A model generated the notes under the pieces. It searched no databases, was not told the origin of the DNA, and saw only the letters and a program-made list of their open reading frames with translations. From Scytonema sp. RU_4_4 (lineage in GTDB: Bacteria > Cyanobacteriota > Cyanobacteriia > Cyanobacteriales > Nostocaceae): 64,000 bases of DNA. The position numbers and the translations under genes are program-made. Positions 39,417 to 47,398 of this stretch are shown in pieces (positions within the stretch are counted from its first letter, which is position 1; the number at the start of each line of letters is the position of its first letter). The stretch covers positions 1-64,000 of the forward strand of contig JAAUSC010000004.1 in the NCBI GenBank assembly GCA_012031965.1. Direction: 5' to 3'.

Positions 39417-40586
39417 ATGAGGCTACGTTATTCCTCAATTATTTTCATTGCTTGCTTTGCTTGCTTAGGATTTGACCAACATCCCACAAGTGCAGTTACA
39501 CCTAAACTCGTTTTAAGAAACTTAGAACTTGCTCAAGTTAGTTCCAAAGATGTTGCCAAGCAGTCCATTCTTGGATTTGGTAGCACAGGCGCGCAGGTGA
39601 AGTCACTGCAAACCCTACTTAAAAAGTTAGGATACTATAATGGCGACATAGACGGACAGTATGGCATCAGTACAAGCCTTGCCGTTACAAAATTTCAAAA
39701 AGCAAAAGGTTTAACTGTAGACGGTATCTTTGGTGAGATAACTAGGCAGAGCCTTCAGACAGCAATAAACAAGGAAGTACCGTCTTATTCTGTTGCAACT
39801 CGTTCTATTACTGAACCCACAACCAAGAAAGAGACACAAACAGATATAGTTTGGTGGTCACTTGTGGGTATTGGTGTTTTGGGAAGTATTGGAGCATTGC
39901 TGTATGTTGTCAGATTGCTGAGTCAGGGTAAAAAAGTTGCAAAATATCCAAATAATTATAGTCAGGTTAATACTAGCCCAGTTCCATCAACTCCACAAAA
40001 GTCCCACAATAACAGCGATGGATTATTTCATAGTGCTGGTAACATCAGTCCACTAGAAACAACGGTACCACCCTCTACACAATTGTTGCCGATGGAGACA
40101 ACTTCTCGGCTTGCCAAAGTTAGTATCATTGACCAATTGATTGATGATTTGCGTAGCCCTGATCCAACACAGCGACGTAAAGCTATCTGGGATTTAGGTC
40201 AAAAAGGAGACTCGCGAGCAATTCAGCCGTTGGTTGATCTCATGGTGGATGCAGATTCTCAGCAACGCAGCTTGATTTTGGCTGCTTTAGCAGAAATTAG
40301 CAGTCGTACACTTAAGCCAATGAACCGCGCTTTAGCAATCTCACTGCAAGATGAAAGTCCACAAGTGCGACAAAATGCCATTCGCGACTTGACCCGTGTC
40401 TATGACATGATGGCTCAAATGAGCCAAATTTTATCTCATGCTCTGCGAGACTCTGATGCAGACGTGCAAGCAACAGCCAAATATGCTCTTTCACAAATGA
40501 ACCGTATCCGTGCTTTACCTGGTGATACAAGTGAGGAAGAGAAAGATACGGATGGGGAGAAAAAGGAAAACGAGGAAAATTTTTAA
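39417..40586 (+). CDS. Peptidoglycan-binding protein with HEAT repeats
   Basis: A 389-residue membrane protein of mixed architecture. A signal segment (about 5-20, IIFIACFACLGF) precedes a peptidoglycan-binding domain 1 (about residues 50-115: STGAQVKSLQTLLKKLGYYNGDIDGQYG, VTKFQKAKGLTVDGIFGE). A membrane helix follows (about 145-165), then, presumably on the cytoplasmic side, a HEAT-repeat domain (about 235-370; LRSPDPTQRRKAIWDLGQKG, LVDLMVDADSQQRSLILAAL). The tail is acidic (EEEKDTDGEKKENEEN). It could link the wall to a cytoplasmic partner. The frame extends to 39369, but the ATG at 39417 gives a normal signal. The stop is followed at once by STRR repeats. Confidence 0.82.
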   Translation: MRLRYSSIIFIACFACLGFDQHPTSAVTPKLVLRNLELAQVSSKDVAKQSILGFGSTGAQVKSLQTLLKKLGYYNGDIDGQYGISTSLAVTKFQKAKGLTVDGIFGEITRQSLQTAINKEVPSYSVATRSITEPTTKKETQTDIVWWSLVGIGVLGSIGALLYVVRLLSQGKKVAKYPNNYSQVNTSPVPSTPQKSHNNSDGLFHSAGNISPLETTVPPSTQLLPMETTSRLAKVSIIDQLIDDLRSPDPTQRRKAIWDLGQKGDSRAIQPLVDLMVDADSQQRSLILAALAEISSRTLKPMNRALAISLQDESPQVRQNAIRDLTRVYDMMAQMSQILSHALRDSDADVQATAKYALSQMNRIRALPGDTSEEEKDTDGEKKENEENF

Positions 40587-40697
40587 CAGTTATCAGTTAT
40601 CAGTTATCAGTTATCAGTTACCAGTTATCAGTTATCAGTTATCAGTTATCAGTTACCAGTTATCAGTTATCAGTTACCAGGTATCAGTTATCAGTTA
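40587..40697. repeat. Long STRR heptamer array (AGTTATC)n
   Basis: About 15 head-to-tail heptamers AGTTATC with scattered AGTTACC variants, starting immediately after the stop codon of the preceding gene. Smaller arrays of the same unit occur at about 31651-31671 and 40875-40897. Confidence 0.92.
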
Positions 40698-40873
40698 AGT
40701 AGGTCAACATTGAAAAACGTAAAATAGAGTCTTTGCGATTACTTCGCTACCCTTCGGGAAGCCGCTAGCCCCTAAGGGGGCGCTGCGCAAACGCGTCTAC
40801 ACTGCGTTCCGTATGCCCTCCGGGCACGCTGCGCTAACGTAATGACATTTCACGTTTAATTAGGTTGAGCTAC
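40698..40873. repeat. GC-rich REP-like palindromic block
   Basis: Contains CCCTTCGGGAAGCC, CCCCTAAGGGGGC and CCCTCCGGGCACGC palindromes within ACTTCGCTACCC-type sequence ending GCTAACGTAATGACA. Similar blocks occur in the 34652 element and elsewhere in the window. No gene. Confidence 0.65.
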
Positions 40874-40874
40874 T

Positions 40875-40934
40875 TATCAGTTATCAGTTATCAGTTAATG
40901 CTCACTGTTCACTGTTCACTGTTCACTGTTCACT
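40875..40934. repeat. STRR heptamers (AGTTATC)n and (ACTGTTC)n
   Basis: Three AGTTATC units, then four ACTGTTC units (40904-40931). The second array runs into the 3' end of the Uma2 gene, whose stop and last codons lie in repeat sequence. Confidence 0.85.
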
Positions 40935-41642
40935 GATTTCTGCGTCTGGTAATTCGCCAAAGCGTTGGCGATAGCGCTCAAGTAAGTCTGCCATTTCTGC
41001 TGCTTGCTGTTGTGCTTGTTGAGCTACTTCTTCTGGTGTTTGGTACCTGACACCTCGTTCATCATACCAATACAGAACTTCTAGTTCTAGTTCTCCATCA
41101 ATGTAGCTTCCTCTACCAATTCCCAAACCAATTTCTGGTATCCAAAAAGGTTCTCCAATTTGTAACTTATATTCTCCGTTGACTAAGCGATAAACTTCAA
41201 GTGGCTGATGTTGGTCACGTCGCCAATATTCAGGGTTGTAAATAACATAATATAAAATACCTAAGCGAGCATAGACTGACATTTTGCTATCATATTCGCC
41301 ACCATAGGTAAGGGAGACAATTTCTAAAGCAAAAATCGGGACAACTTCATTTTCTTCCCAAATAACATAACTTTTGCGTAAAACGTTTCCTTTAAATCGC
41401 TGTACTCCTAAACTTAAAAAACCATCTGGCACAATTGGTACAAGATGACTCACACCTGTTGTGTGATAAATAGCCATATCAACCCCAAAAAACCAATCGA
41501 AGCGATTTGCCCAAATAAACTTGAGCAGGAATAACAATAAATTAGGGACAAAATTTTGGTTTTCGTTATCCACAGGGGTGTCGTCTGAACAAGGTAGTTC
41601 AGCACTGCTTGGTAGTTTAGATATAGGGTCGTATTTTACCAT
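40923..41642 (-). CDS. Uma2 family endonuclease-like protein
   Basis: A 239-residue protein of the Uma2 (DUF820) family, a PD-(D/E)XK nuclease fold that is strongly expanded in cyanobacteria; its biological role is unknown. Visible landmarks: DMAIYHTTGVSHLVPIVPDG (the acidic active-site segment), IFALEIVSLTYGGEYDSK with the catalytic E and K, and YARLGILYYVIYNPEY. A C-terminal coiled-coil-like stretch (TPEEVAQQAQQQAAEMADLL) is also typical. The final residues (ISEQ) are encoded by an ACTGTTC repeat. ATG start. Confidence 0.88.
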   Translation of the reverse strand: MVKYDPISKLPSSAELPCSDDTPVDNENQNFVPNLLLFLLKFIWANRFDWFFGVDMAIYHTTGVSHLVPIVPDGFLSLGVQRFKGNVLRKSYVIWEENEVVPIFALEIVSLTYGGEYDSKMSVYARLGILYYVIYNPEYWRRDQHQPLEVYRLVNGEYKLQIGEPFWIPEIGLGIGRGSYIDGELELEVLYWYDERGVRYQTPEEVAQQAQQQAAEMADLLERYRQRFGELPDAEISEQ

Positions 41643-41668
41643 GTAGTGTTTCCCCTAAATAGGTACTT

Positions 41669-42430
41669 TTATGATTTAGATGTCTTCTTTCTAAACAAAG
41701 CTTTAATCCATTTCCACCTAGCTACGATAAAAACGGACGCTCCTGTCAAAACAGCTGCGAGTGTACTCCAATTCTCTACAATCCATTTCCAATTTTGCCC
41801 TAACCAATTGCTTGGGTTAACTGCAACTGTGACGTCACGACTAAAAGTCTCCAAACACGCTGGTACTTCTGGTTTATCTTTAATACTAATGTAAGCACAT
41901 ATTTCTAGAAAAAGCTTTTGACTACCTGCTTCAGTGGGAGTTACATTCCAAAGCCACTTAACCACACGTCCTTGCGCTAAAATCTGCTTTTTCTGGCTTA
42001 GAGGTTTGATTTCAAAGCTAGCTCCTGTAAGTTCTGCTCCTAAAAAGGAAGTTACATCAATCGGCTGAGTTTTAGCATCTTTACTGAGTCCTGCTTTTAG
42101 ATCACGCTGTAAGTTATCAGTAACACGTACTTCGATGACTTCATTCTCAGCAACTTTCATCTGTTTGGCAATGTCAAAGGCGATTTGTCCAGGTCTGAGA
42201 GTTTCTTTCAGGGTAGCAGAGTAAGCATCCTGAGCAATTTTATAATTTTGACTAGCGGTCGTAGCGGGAGTAACAGCACCAGTATCAGTGGGTTCTCCTT
42301 GTTGACTAGTGGTTTCATTGCGGGAACCACCGCCACCACCACCGCCGTCACAGCCAACAAGCAATGCCAGAATGATAACTAAGATACAGGTATAGATGAA
42401 AAAGTGCTGTTCCCTAGAACGATATCTCAT
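41669..42430 (-). CDS. Lipoprotein-like membrane protein, unknown function
   Basis: A 253-residue protein with a signal peptide and lipobox (ILALLVGC, Cys27), followed by a run of seven glycines and a Ser/Thr/Gly-rich linker. The central domain (about 60-210) is beta-rich, begins SQNYKIAQDAYSATLKETLRPG and contains EVIEVRVTDNLQRDL. A single hydrophobic helix near the C-terminus (ILAAVLTGASVFIVA-like, about 225-240) ends in a basic tail (KWIKALFRKKTSKS). A lipoprotein with a C-terminal helix is odd; it may be anchored at both ends. I do not recognise the central domain. Confidence 0.7.
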   Translation of the reverse strand: MRYRSREQHFFIYTCILVIILALLVGCDGGGGGGGSRNETTSQQGEPTDTGAVTPATTASQNYKIAQDAYSATLKETLRPGQIAFDIAKQMKVAENEVIEVRVTDNLQRDLKAGLSKDAKTQPIDVTSFLGAELTGASFEIKPLSQKKQILAQGRVVKWLWNVTPTEAGSQKLFLEICAYISIKDKPEVPACLETFSRDVTVAVNPSNWLGQNWKWIVENWSTLAAVLTGASVFIVARWKWIKALFRKKTSKS

Positions 42431-42660
42431 AGTTGCTTACAATATTGTTGATGAATATTTTGACTATAAAAAATTATAATTAGGCACATAATTCTATTAT
42501 CCAATTAACCGTATTTTAGACATTATATCTCTTAAAGAATTCAATAAAGAAATGTAAAGGCAGATAACACCTATATTCGGATGCGTTCAAATAATAACTG
42601 GTATTGCTCAAAATTGGGTAGCGTAAGACTTGTATATGTTTGTTCATGCAAAACGAAATT

Positions 42661-43740
42661 ATGACTGCAGCTTCCAAATCTTTGAAATTACTCTTTGTCT
42701 CCACATCTGTTGGACCACTTGGTACTGGACTTGGTGGCGGTGTGGAATTAACTTTGCATAACATTGCCCAAGAAATGCTCCGGCGCGGTCATCAATTGCA
42801 AATAGTTGCTCCTTCTGGTTCTACATGGGATTCTTTATCTGTTGTACAAATTCCAGGAAATTTACAAATCATTGCCCAGAGTCAGAAACGCACAGATCCT
42901 GTTACTATGCCAGAAAATTCTGTGCTGGCGAATATGTGGGATTATGCACGTCAAGTTCAACAAGAGTACGACCTAATTGTCAACTTTGCTTATGATTGGT
43001 TACCGTTCTACTTAACACCTTTTTTTCGATGTCCCATTGCTCATTTAGTTAGTATGGGTTCGCTCAGTGACGCCTTAGATCAAGTTATCAGAAAAGTTGC
43101 CAAGCAGTTTCCTGGTACGATTGGTTTTCATAGTCTCGCACAAGCTGCCACTTTTGCTCTCGACCAACAGTTTTTTTGTTTAAGTAATGGAATTGATATC
43201 TCACTGTATGAGTTTTGTGCTCAACCAAAGCAACAGTTAGCCTGGGTAGGTCGAATTTCCCCAGAGAAAGGTTTGGAAGATGCGGTGGCTGTTGCACAAA
43301 TGACTAACACCCCGCTAAAAATTATGGGTAAACTCCAAGATGAATCATACTGGCAGCAAATTTGTCAAGATTACCCAAATGCACCTTTTGAATATTTAGG
43401 ATTTCTATCAACTTCCCAAATGCAACAAGTTGTGCGCGAGTGTCGAACGTTGTTGATGACACACCGTTGGGTAGAAGCATTCGGAAATGTCGCAATAGAA
43501 GCACTTGCTTGTGGAGTTCCCGTAATTTCTTACACTCGTGGTGGTCCGGCGGAAATTGTTCAAGATGGGAAAACAGGTTTCTTGGTAGAACCTGATAGTA
43601 TTCCTGGGTTAGTTAATGCTATTTCCCGCCTAGATGAAATCAACCGTCAAACTTGTCGCGCCTCTGCAGAAACAGAATTTTCTCTGGAGGCTTTGGGCGA
43701 TCGCTTTGAACAATGGTTCATGGAAATTTTAGATTTTTGA
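42661..43740 (+). CDS. Glycosyltransferase family 4
   Basis: A 359-residue GT-B glycosyltransferase. GTGLGGGVELTLHNIAQEML is the N-terminal glycine loop; LAWVGRISPEKGLEDAV starts the donor domain; EAFGNVAIEALACGVPVISY is the donor-binding EX7E motif, and GGPAEIVQDGKTGFLV completes it. The protein is rather short in the N-terminal domain compared with other GT4 enzymes (for example the 2353 gene). In-frame starts also exist at 42640 (TTG) and 42646 (ATG); the ATG at 42661 is my choice. Acceptor and donor sugars are unknown. Confidence 0.87.
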   Translation: MTAASKSLKLLFVSTSVGPLGTGLGGGVELTLHNIAQEMLRRGHQLQIVAPSGSTWDSLSVVQIPGNLQIIAQSQKRTDPVTMPENSVLANMWDYARQVQQEYDLIVNFAYDWLPFYLTPFFRCPIAHLVSMGSLSDALDQVIRKVAKQFPGTIGFHSLAQAATFALDQQFFCLSNGIDISLYEFCAQPKQQLAWVGRISPEKGLEDAVAVAQMTNTPLKIMGKLQDESYWQQICQDYPNAPFEYLGFLSTSQMQQVVRECRTLLMTHRWVEAFGNVAIEALACGVPVISYTRGGPAEIVQDGKTGFLVEPDSIPGLVNAISRLDEINRQTCRASAETEFSLEALGDRFEQWFMEILDF

Positions 43741-43886
43741 ATTGATTTTTGAATTCATGAGCTATATTTTTCGTTCGGAATATTGGATTTTGTACGGATA
43801 AGAAGATATAAATAGCGAATTGACTTATTGTCATTCAACATTGTCAATCAACATTTTGTATCATTTGTTTCTCAACAAGATTCTTG

Positions 43887-44867
43887 ATGCAGTCCAACAC
43901 TCAAAATCTAAAATCTAAACTTGTTCCTCCACCTCTCAAACCGGGTGACCTATTACGAGTGATTGCTCCTAGTGGTGCTTTGCGAGAATTTGAGGCTTTT
44001 CACAAAGGAGTGGAAATTTGGCGATCGCGTGGCTATCGAGTAGAAATCATCCCAAAGATAGATGATAAATGGGGATATTTAGCTAGCAAAGATGAAAATA
44101 GATGCAAACAGCTAGTAACAGCATGGAAAGAGCCAGAGTGTCGCGGCGTTCTCTGTGCTAGAGGTGGTTTCGGTAGCACCCGTATCTTAGAAAATTGGAC
44201 TTGGGAAATAGAGGACAACGGGACAACGGGACAAGCGGAAGAAAATACTTTCTCATCTTCCCATCTCATCAGCTATCCCTCTTCTAAATGGCTCATTGGC
44301 TTTTCTGACATCACCGCGCTTTTGTGGAGCCTTTACACAGCAGGGATTTCCGGTGTTCATGGTCCTGTGCTGACAACTCTGGCTTCAGAGCCAGATTGGT
44401 CAATTCAAAGGTTATTTGATTGTGTAGAAGGTCGCCCTCTTGCACCTTTAAAGGGTTGTAGTTGGGGTGGAGGTGTGGTGAGCGGTATTCTGTTACCAGG
44501 TAATCTCACAGTGGCAACTCATCTGCTTGGTACGCCAATGCTACCAGATATCAATGGTGTGATTTTGGCATTGGAAGACGTGACAGAAGCTCCCTACCGC
44601 ATTGATCGAATGCTGACACAGTGGCGGATGAGTGGTGTGTTATCAAAAGTTCGTGGAATTGCGCTGGGTAGCTTTAGCCGTTGTGAAGCGCCTCCAAATG
44701 TTCCTAGCTTTAGCGTTGAGGAAGTGTTGCGCGATCGCCTAGGAGATTTAGGTATTCCCATTGTCTCAAACTTGCCTTTCGGTCATGAAGCTCCCAACGC
44801 AGCTTTACCAGTTGGTGTATTGGCAACTTTGGATGCAGAACAAGGAATTTTGAGTTTGGGAAATTAA
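43887..44867 (+). CDS. LD-carboxypeptidase (S66 family)
   Basis: Serine peptidase that removes the terminal D-alanine from murein tetrapeptides in the cytoplasm during wall recycling. 326 residues. Signatures: VIAPSG near the N-terminus, VLCARGGFGSTRIL, the nucleophile S140 in GFSDITALLWS, the ALEDVTEAPYRIDRML segment with the catalytic glutamate, and FGHEAPNAALPVG with the histidine. Residues about 109-133 (NGTTGQAEENTFSSS), coded at 44211-44285, are a low-complexity insertion not expected in the family, just before the nucleophile strand. ATG at 43887; a TTG one codon upstream is unlikely. Its last codons are repeated at 45172. Confidence 0.92.
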   Translation: MQSNTQNLKSKLVPPPLKPGDLLRVIAPSGALREFEAFHKGVEIWRSRGYRVEIIPKIDDKWGYLASKDENRCKQLVTAWKEPECRGVLCARGGFGSTRILENWTWEIEDNGTTGQAEENTFSSSHLISYPSSKWLIGFSDITALLWSLYTAGISGVHGPVLTTLASEPDWSIQRLFDCVEGRPLAPLKGCSWGGGVVSGILLPGNLTVATHLLGTPMLPDINGVILALEDVTEAPYRIDRMLTQWRMSGVLSKVRGIALGSFSRCEAPPNVPSFSVEEVLRDRLGDLGIPIVSNLPFGHEAPNAALPVGVLATLDAEQGILSLGN

Positions 44868-44950
44868 ACTGTTAGCTGGTAAAATCCTGATGGTGTAGCA
44901 GTTTCTCCAAAAGCAAGTGCATGACCATCAATCTCCAAATAGACGCAGCC
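44847..44950. repeat. Duplicated segment, copy 1
   Basis: Covers the end of the LD-carboxypeptidase gene (ATTTTGAGTTTGGG to the stop) and, from 44872, a 79-bp stretch that includes the leader and first codons of a VapB-type gene. Matches 45172-45193 and 45217-45295 with few differences. Confidence 0.85.
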
Positions 44951-45145
44951 TTAATTTAAGAAGCTCTAGCCCTTGGCAATCAACAAACAGAGCGTGATGT
45001 GGTAGAAGAAGCACTACGCGAATATGTGCAACGTCGCAAGCAACGAATGATACTGGATTTGTTTGGGACAATTGACTACGACTCTGATTACAACTACAAA
45101 CAGCAGCGACAGAGGCGTTTTCATAGCCGTGGGAGTGTCAATTAG
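44921..45145 (+). pseudogene. VapB-type antitoxin with nonsense mutation
   Basis: Reads MTINLQIDAALI, a TAA stop at codon 13, then EALALGNQQTERDVVEEALR, YVQRRKQRMILDLFGTIDYD and a basic end. This is the ribbon-helix-helix VapB antitoxin type (DUF2191-like) whose typical sequence has Glu at codon 13, so GAA to TAA is the likely change. The rest of the frame is intact. No toxin gene follows, only a duplicated leader and the orphan 593-residue gene, so the locus is a toxin-antitoxin relic. Confidence 0.8.
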
Positions 45146-45171
45146 GTGAAAGGAATACGGATTGCGTGGGG

Positions 45172-45295
45172 ATTTTGAGTTTGGGAAATTAAAGAAAACG
45201 GCAAGTAACACGATAATTAGCTGGTAAAATCCTGATGGCATAACAGTTTCTCCAAAAGCAAGTGCATGACCATCAATCTCCAAATAGACGAAGCC
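45172..45295. repeat. Duplicated segment, copy 2
   Basis: Second copy of the LD-carboxypeptidase end (45172-45193) and of the vapB leader and start (45217-45295). About 23 bp unique to this copy separate the two parts. The duplicated ATG at 45266 is the start of the following long gene. Confidence 0.85.
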
Positions 45296-47047
45296 TCTTG
45301 TATTAATTCTTTCCGACGCAATCTATTGGCTGAGGCTATACAACTATCTCGATTTCTGGCTAACGATAGTCATGCTGATGATGGTCGCAAACAACGATGC
45401 CAACTACGGCTACTTGAATTGCAGCAGGAGATTGTGAGAAAATTTGCCCATCCTATCCGCCGTGAAGCTTATCCTGTAGATGCAATTCCAATTGCAGTAC
45501 GCCAAGCCTTTGTTAAAGCGGTAGCTTTAGTAACACGCTATCACGAGTTGGGAGGTGAGGCTTGGAAAGGAACTTTATCTTCCCCTACCTTGAGTAAATA
45601 CAGTTTTGAGACGATTCCTGATGGATTGATTTCAGAAGCAACGCTAGCCCATCTGTGTAAAATTTTTCAAATTCCTGCTGAGGATGAGGAACACATTGCT
45701 ACCTTAGTGGAGACAGTTGATCGCCAAATTGCTCAACAAAAGCAGATTATCGAGGCTGTACTCACAGATGCAGGTCTGATACCTGACCTGAATGCAGCGA
45801 AGAGTCGTGCTGTTGTGGATCTGTTTCATCATCTGTTTGGGGAAATTCCCATGCCTGTGGAGGCGATTGACTGCATATATACGCAGACTCAAATTTTTTT
45901 TTGTATTGACTACCAGGATAGCCAACTGTGTAACCCAGATTGTTGGAATCGTTTGGAAGTGGCAGACCGGGTGAAATTGCAAGAGTTTCTGGAGTCGCTG
46001 GATAGGTCTACCTTTGAAAGGTTTCGCCATTTTCCCACTTTTAGCTTCTGTGACTCGGCTCAAATGAATCCAAAGTGGGTCGAACACCTAGCTGCATTAA
46101 CGGGCTTGACTCGCTTTCAAATCACTCAAGCTTTAAGCTGCTCAGTGAGTATACTTGCCACCCAAAGTGCAGAAAAATATTTGATTCATGACATTTGGGG
46201 ACACAATTGGCAGTCTGTGTTAACTCAGTTCAAGAGTGACTACGCCATATTGGCTAACTGCAATGAGCCGTTACGTGGAGGAAAGACAGCTTACACTTCT
46301 GACGGACCATTGACTTGCCGAGAACTCTTTCGGATAGAAGGAGAACAGGTGACAGTTGATCGAGACTTAGCGTGCTTGTTCTTCCACGGAGAAGCTCGGC
46401 AACGGTTAGGGCTTGTTTTCACTCATGTCATTGCAGAAATGATGGCTGATGTGGCAGAGTTTAAGTTTGTCAGAGACTTTCCTGAATTAATTGAGCAGTT
46501 GCCTTGTTCTTCCGTCTTTAAAAATGTACCCACCAAGTTGGACTTGGAGTTAAGCGATCTATACTTCTTATTTTTACAGGTTTTGCAACCCCTACTAGAA
46601 GTCAAGTTATCAGGATTTGAGGAGTCTGTACTAGAGTCCGATGTGCTAGCAGATTGGGCTCAGTTGGGATATCCAGTCCAATCATTGGAGTTACGCTCTA
46701 GTTTAAAAGGAGCGATCGCCCAACTGTTTCAAATTTTTGTGCAGGAATATAACGCCACTTACCTGCCTACCATAACGAGCAAAATGGGTGTTTTTGCCAA
46801 AATAGTTAGCAATCTGCTCTACTTACAAAATGCAGTGAACGAACTCTGCACTGATCCAACAATCAAGACTCTATCTCATTTTCCTTTTCAAGAGCTACTG
46901 CTCGTGTTTATTGGCAATTACTGGTCCAACGATAGCTATGCTGAGTTTTGGGAAGTCGATGATGCGATCTGCGCTCCGCGCAGCAGCGAAGCTATCGCCA
47001 ATGACTTCCTCCCATGTTGGCAGTACTTGACATTAACGATTTTTTGA
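45266..47047 (+). CDS. Orphan 593-residue protein, unknown function, with HDxWGH and ExxADxxE motifs
   Basis: I do not recognise this protein. The first nine residues (MTINLQIDE) are the vapB start carried in by a duplication; the protein proper begins around SCINSFRRNLLAEAIQLSRF. It is soluble, mostly alpha-helical and has no signal. A conserved-looking pair is H308-D-I-W-G-H313 and H387-VIAE391-MMAD395-VAE398, spaced like metal ligands of a helical metalloenzyme, with LTCRELFRIEGEQ and HGEARQRLGL between. The C-terminal third is hydrophobic-helical. The N-terminal third contains a coiled-coil-like segment (KQRCQLRLLELQQEIVRK). Similar proteins may exist in other cyanobacteria, but no function can be claimed. 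Confidence 0.6.
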   Translation: MTINLQIDEASCINSFRRNLLAEAIQLSRFLANDSHADDGRKQRCQLRLLELQQEIVRKFAHPIRREAYPVDAIPIAVRQAFVKAVALVTRYHELGGEAWKGTLSSPTLSKYSFETIPDGLISEATLAHLCKIFQIPAEDEEHIATLVETVDRQIAQQKQIIEAVLTDAGLIPDLNAAKSRAVVDLFHHLFGEIPMPVEAIDCIYTQTQIFFCIDYQDSQLCNPDCWNRLEVADRVKLQEFLESLDRSTFERFRHFPTFSFCDSAQMNPKWVEHLAALTGLTRFQITQALSCSVSILATQSAEKYLIHDIWGHNWQSVLTQFKSDYAILANCNEPLRGGKTAYTSDGPLTCRELFRIEGEQVTVDRDLACLFFHGEARQRLGLVFTHVIAEMMADVAEFKFVRDFPELIEQLPCSSVFKNVPTKLDLELSDLYFLFLQVLQPLLEVKLSGFEESVLESDVLADWAQLGYPVQSLELRSSLKGAIAQLFQIFVQEYNATYLPTITSKMGVFAKIVSNLLYLQNAVNELCTDPTIKTLSHFPFQELLLVFIGNYWSNDSYAEFWEVDDAICAPRSSEAIANDFLPCWQYLTLTIF

Positions 47048-47398
47048 CATTTTCAAGACAGGTCTATTGTTTAACCAAAAAGAACTCAGAATCATCCGTC
47101 ATATCAAGTCCGGTTAATCACTTATAAAAAAAATATGTCTGTCATACTGAGCGAAACGTAGTGTAGCGAAGTATCTCGGAGATTCTTCACTTTGTTCAGA
47201 ATGACAATTAATCAGCCGGACTTGATATCAGAAGTCAGCTTGGGACTTCTGTACGACGCTCGTGATTCGTGATGTGGTTTAAATCCCCACCGTCGCTTGC
47301 GGTGTCTACAATTGGTTTGGTGCTGCACCGAGCCAATCATATTGCTGTTAGCGCAGCGGGGCGTAGCCCGTTCTGCGTTCTGACCTATGTGTTCTTCT
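47048..47398. other. Intergenic region with a MITE-like element
   Basis: Contains the inverted-repeat element at 47101-47228 and, from 47270, GC-rich REP-like sequence (CCCACCGTCGCTTGCGGTG, GCGGGGCGTAGCCCG). No gene. It separates the orphan gene from the convergent chemosensory operon. Confidence 0.55.
47101..47228. mobile_element. MITE-like element of 128 bp
   Basis: Imperfect inverted repeats bound it: ATATCAAGTCCGG-TTAAT on the left and ATTAATCAGCCGGACTTGATAT on the right (47207-47228). The interior has GTCATACTGAGCGAAACG, shared with the 34652 element. No coding capacity. Confidence 0.65.

Noticed and set aside
40587-40697. CRISPR array
   Set aside because: Units are 7 bp and contiguous with no spacers; this is an STRR array.
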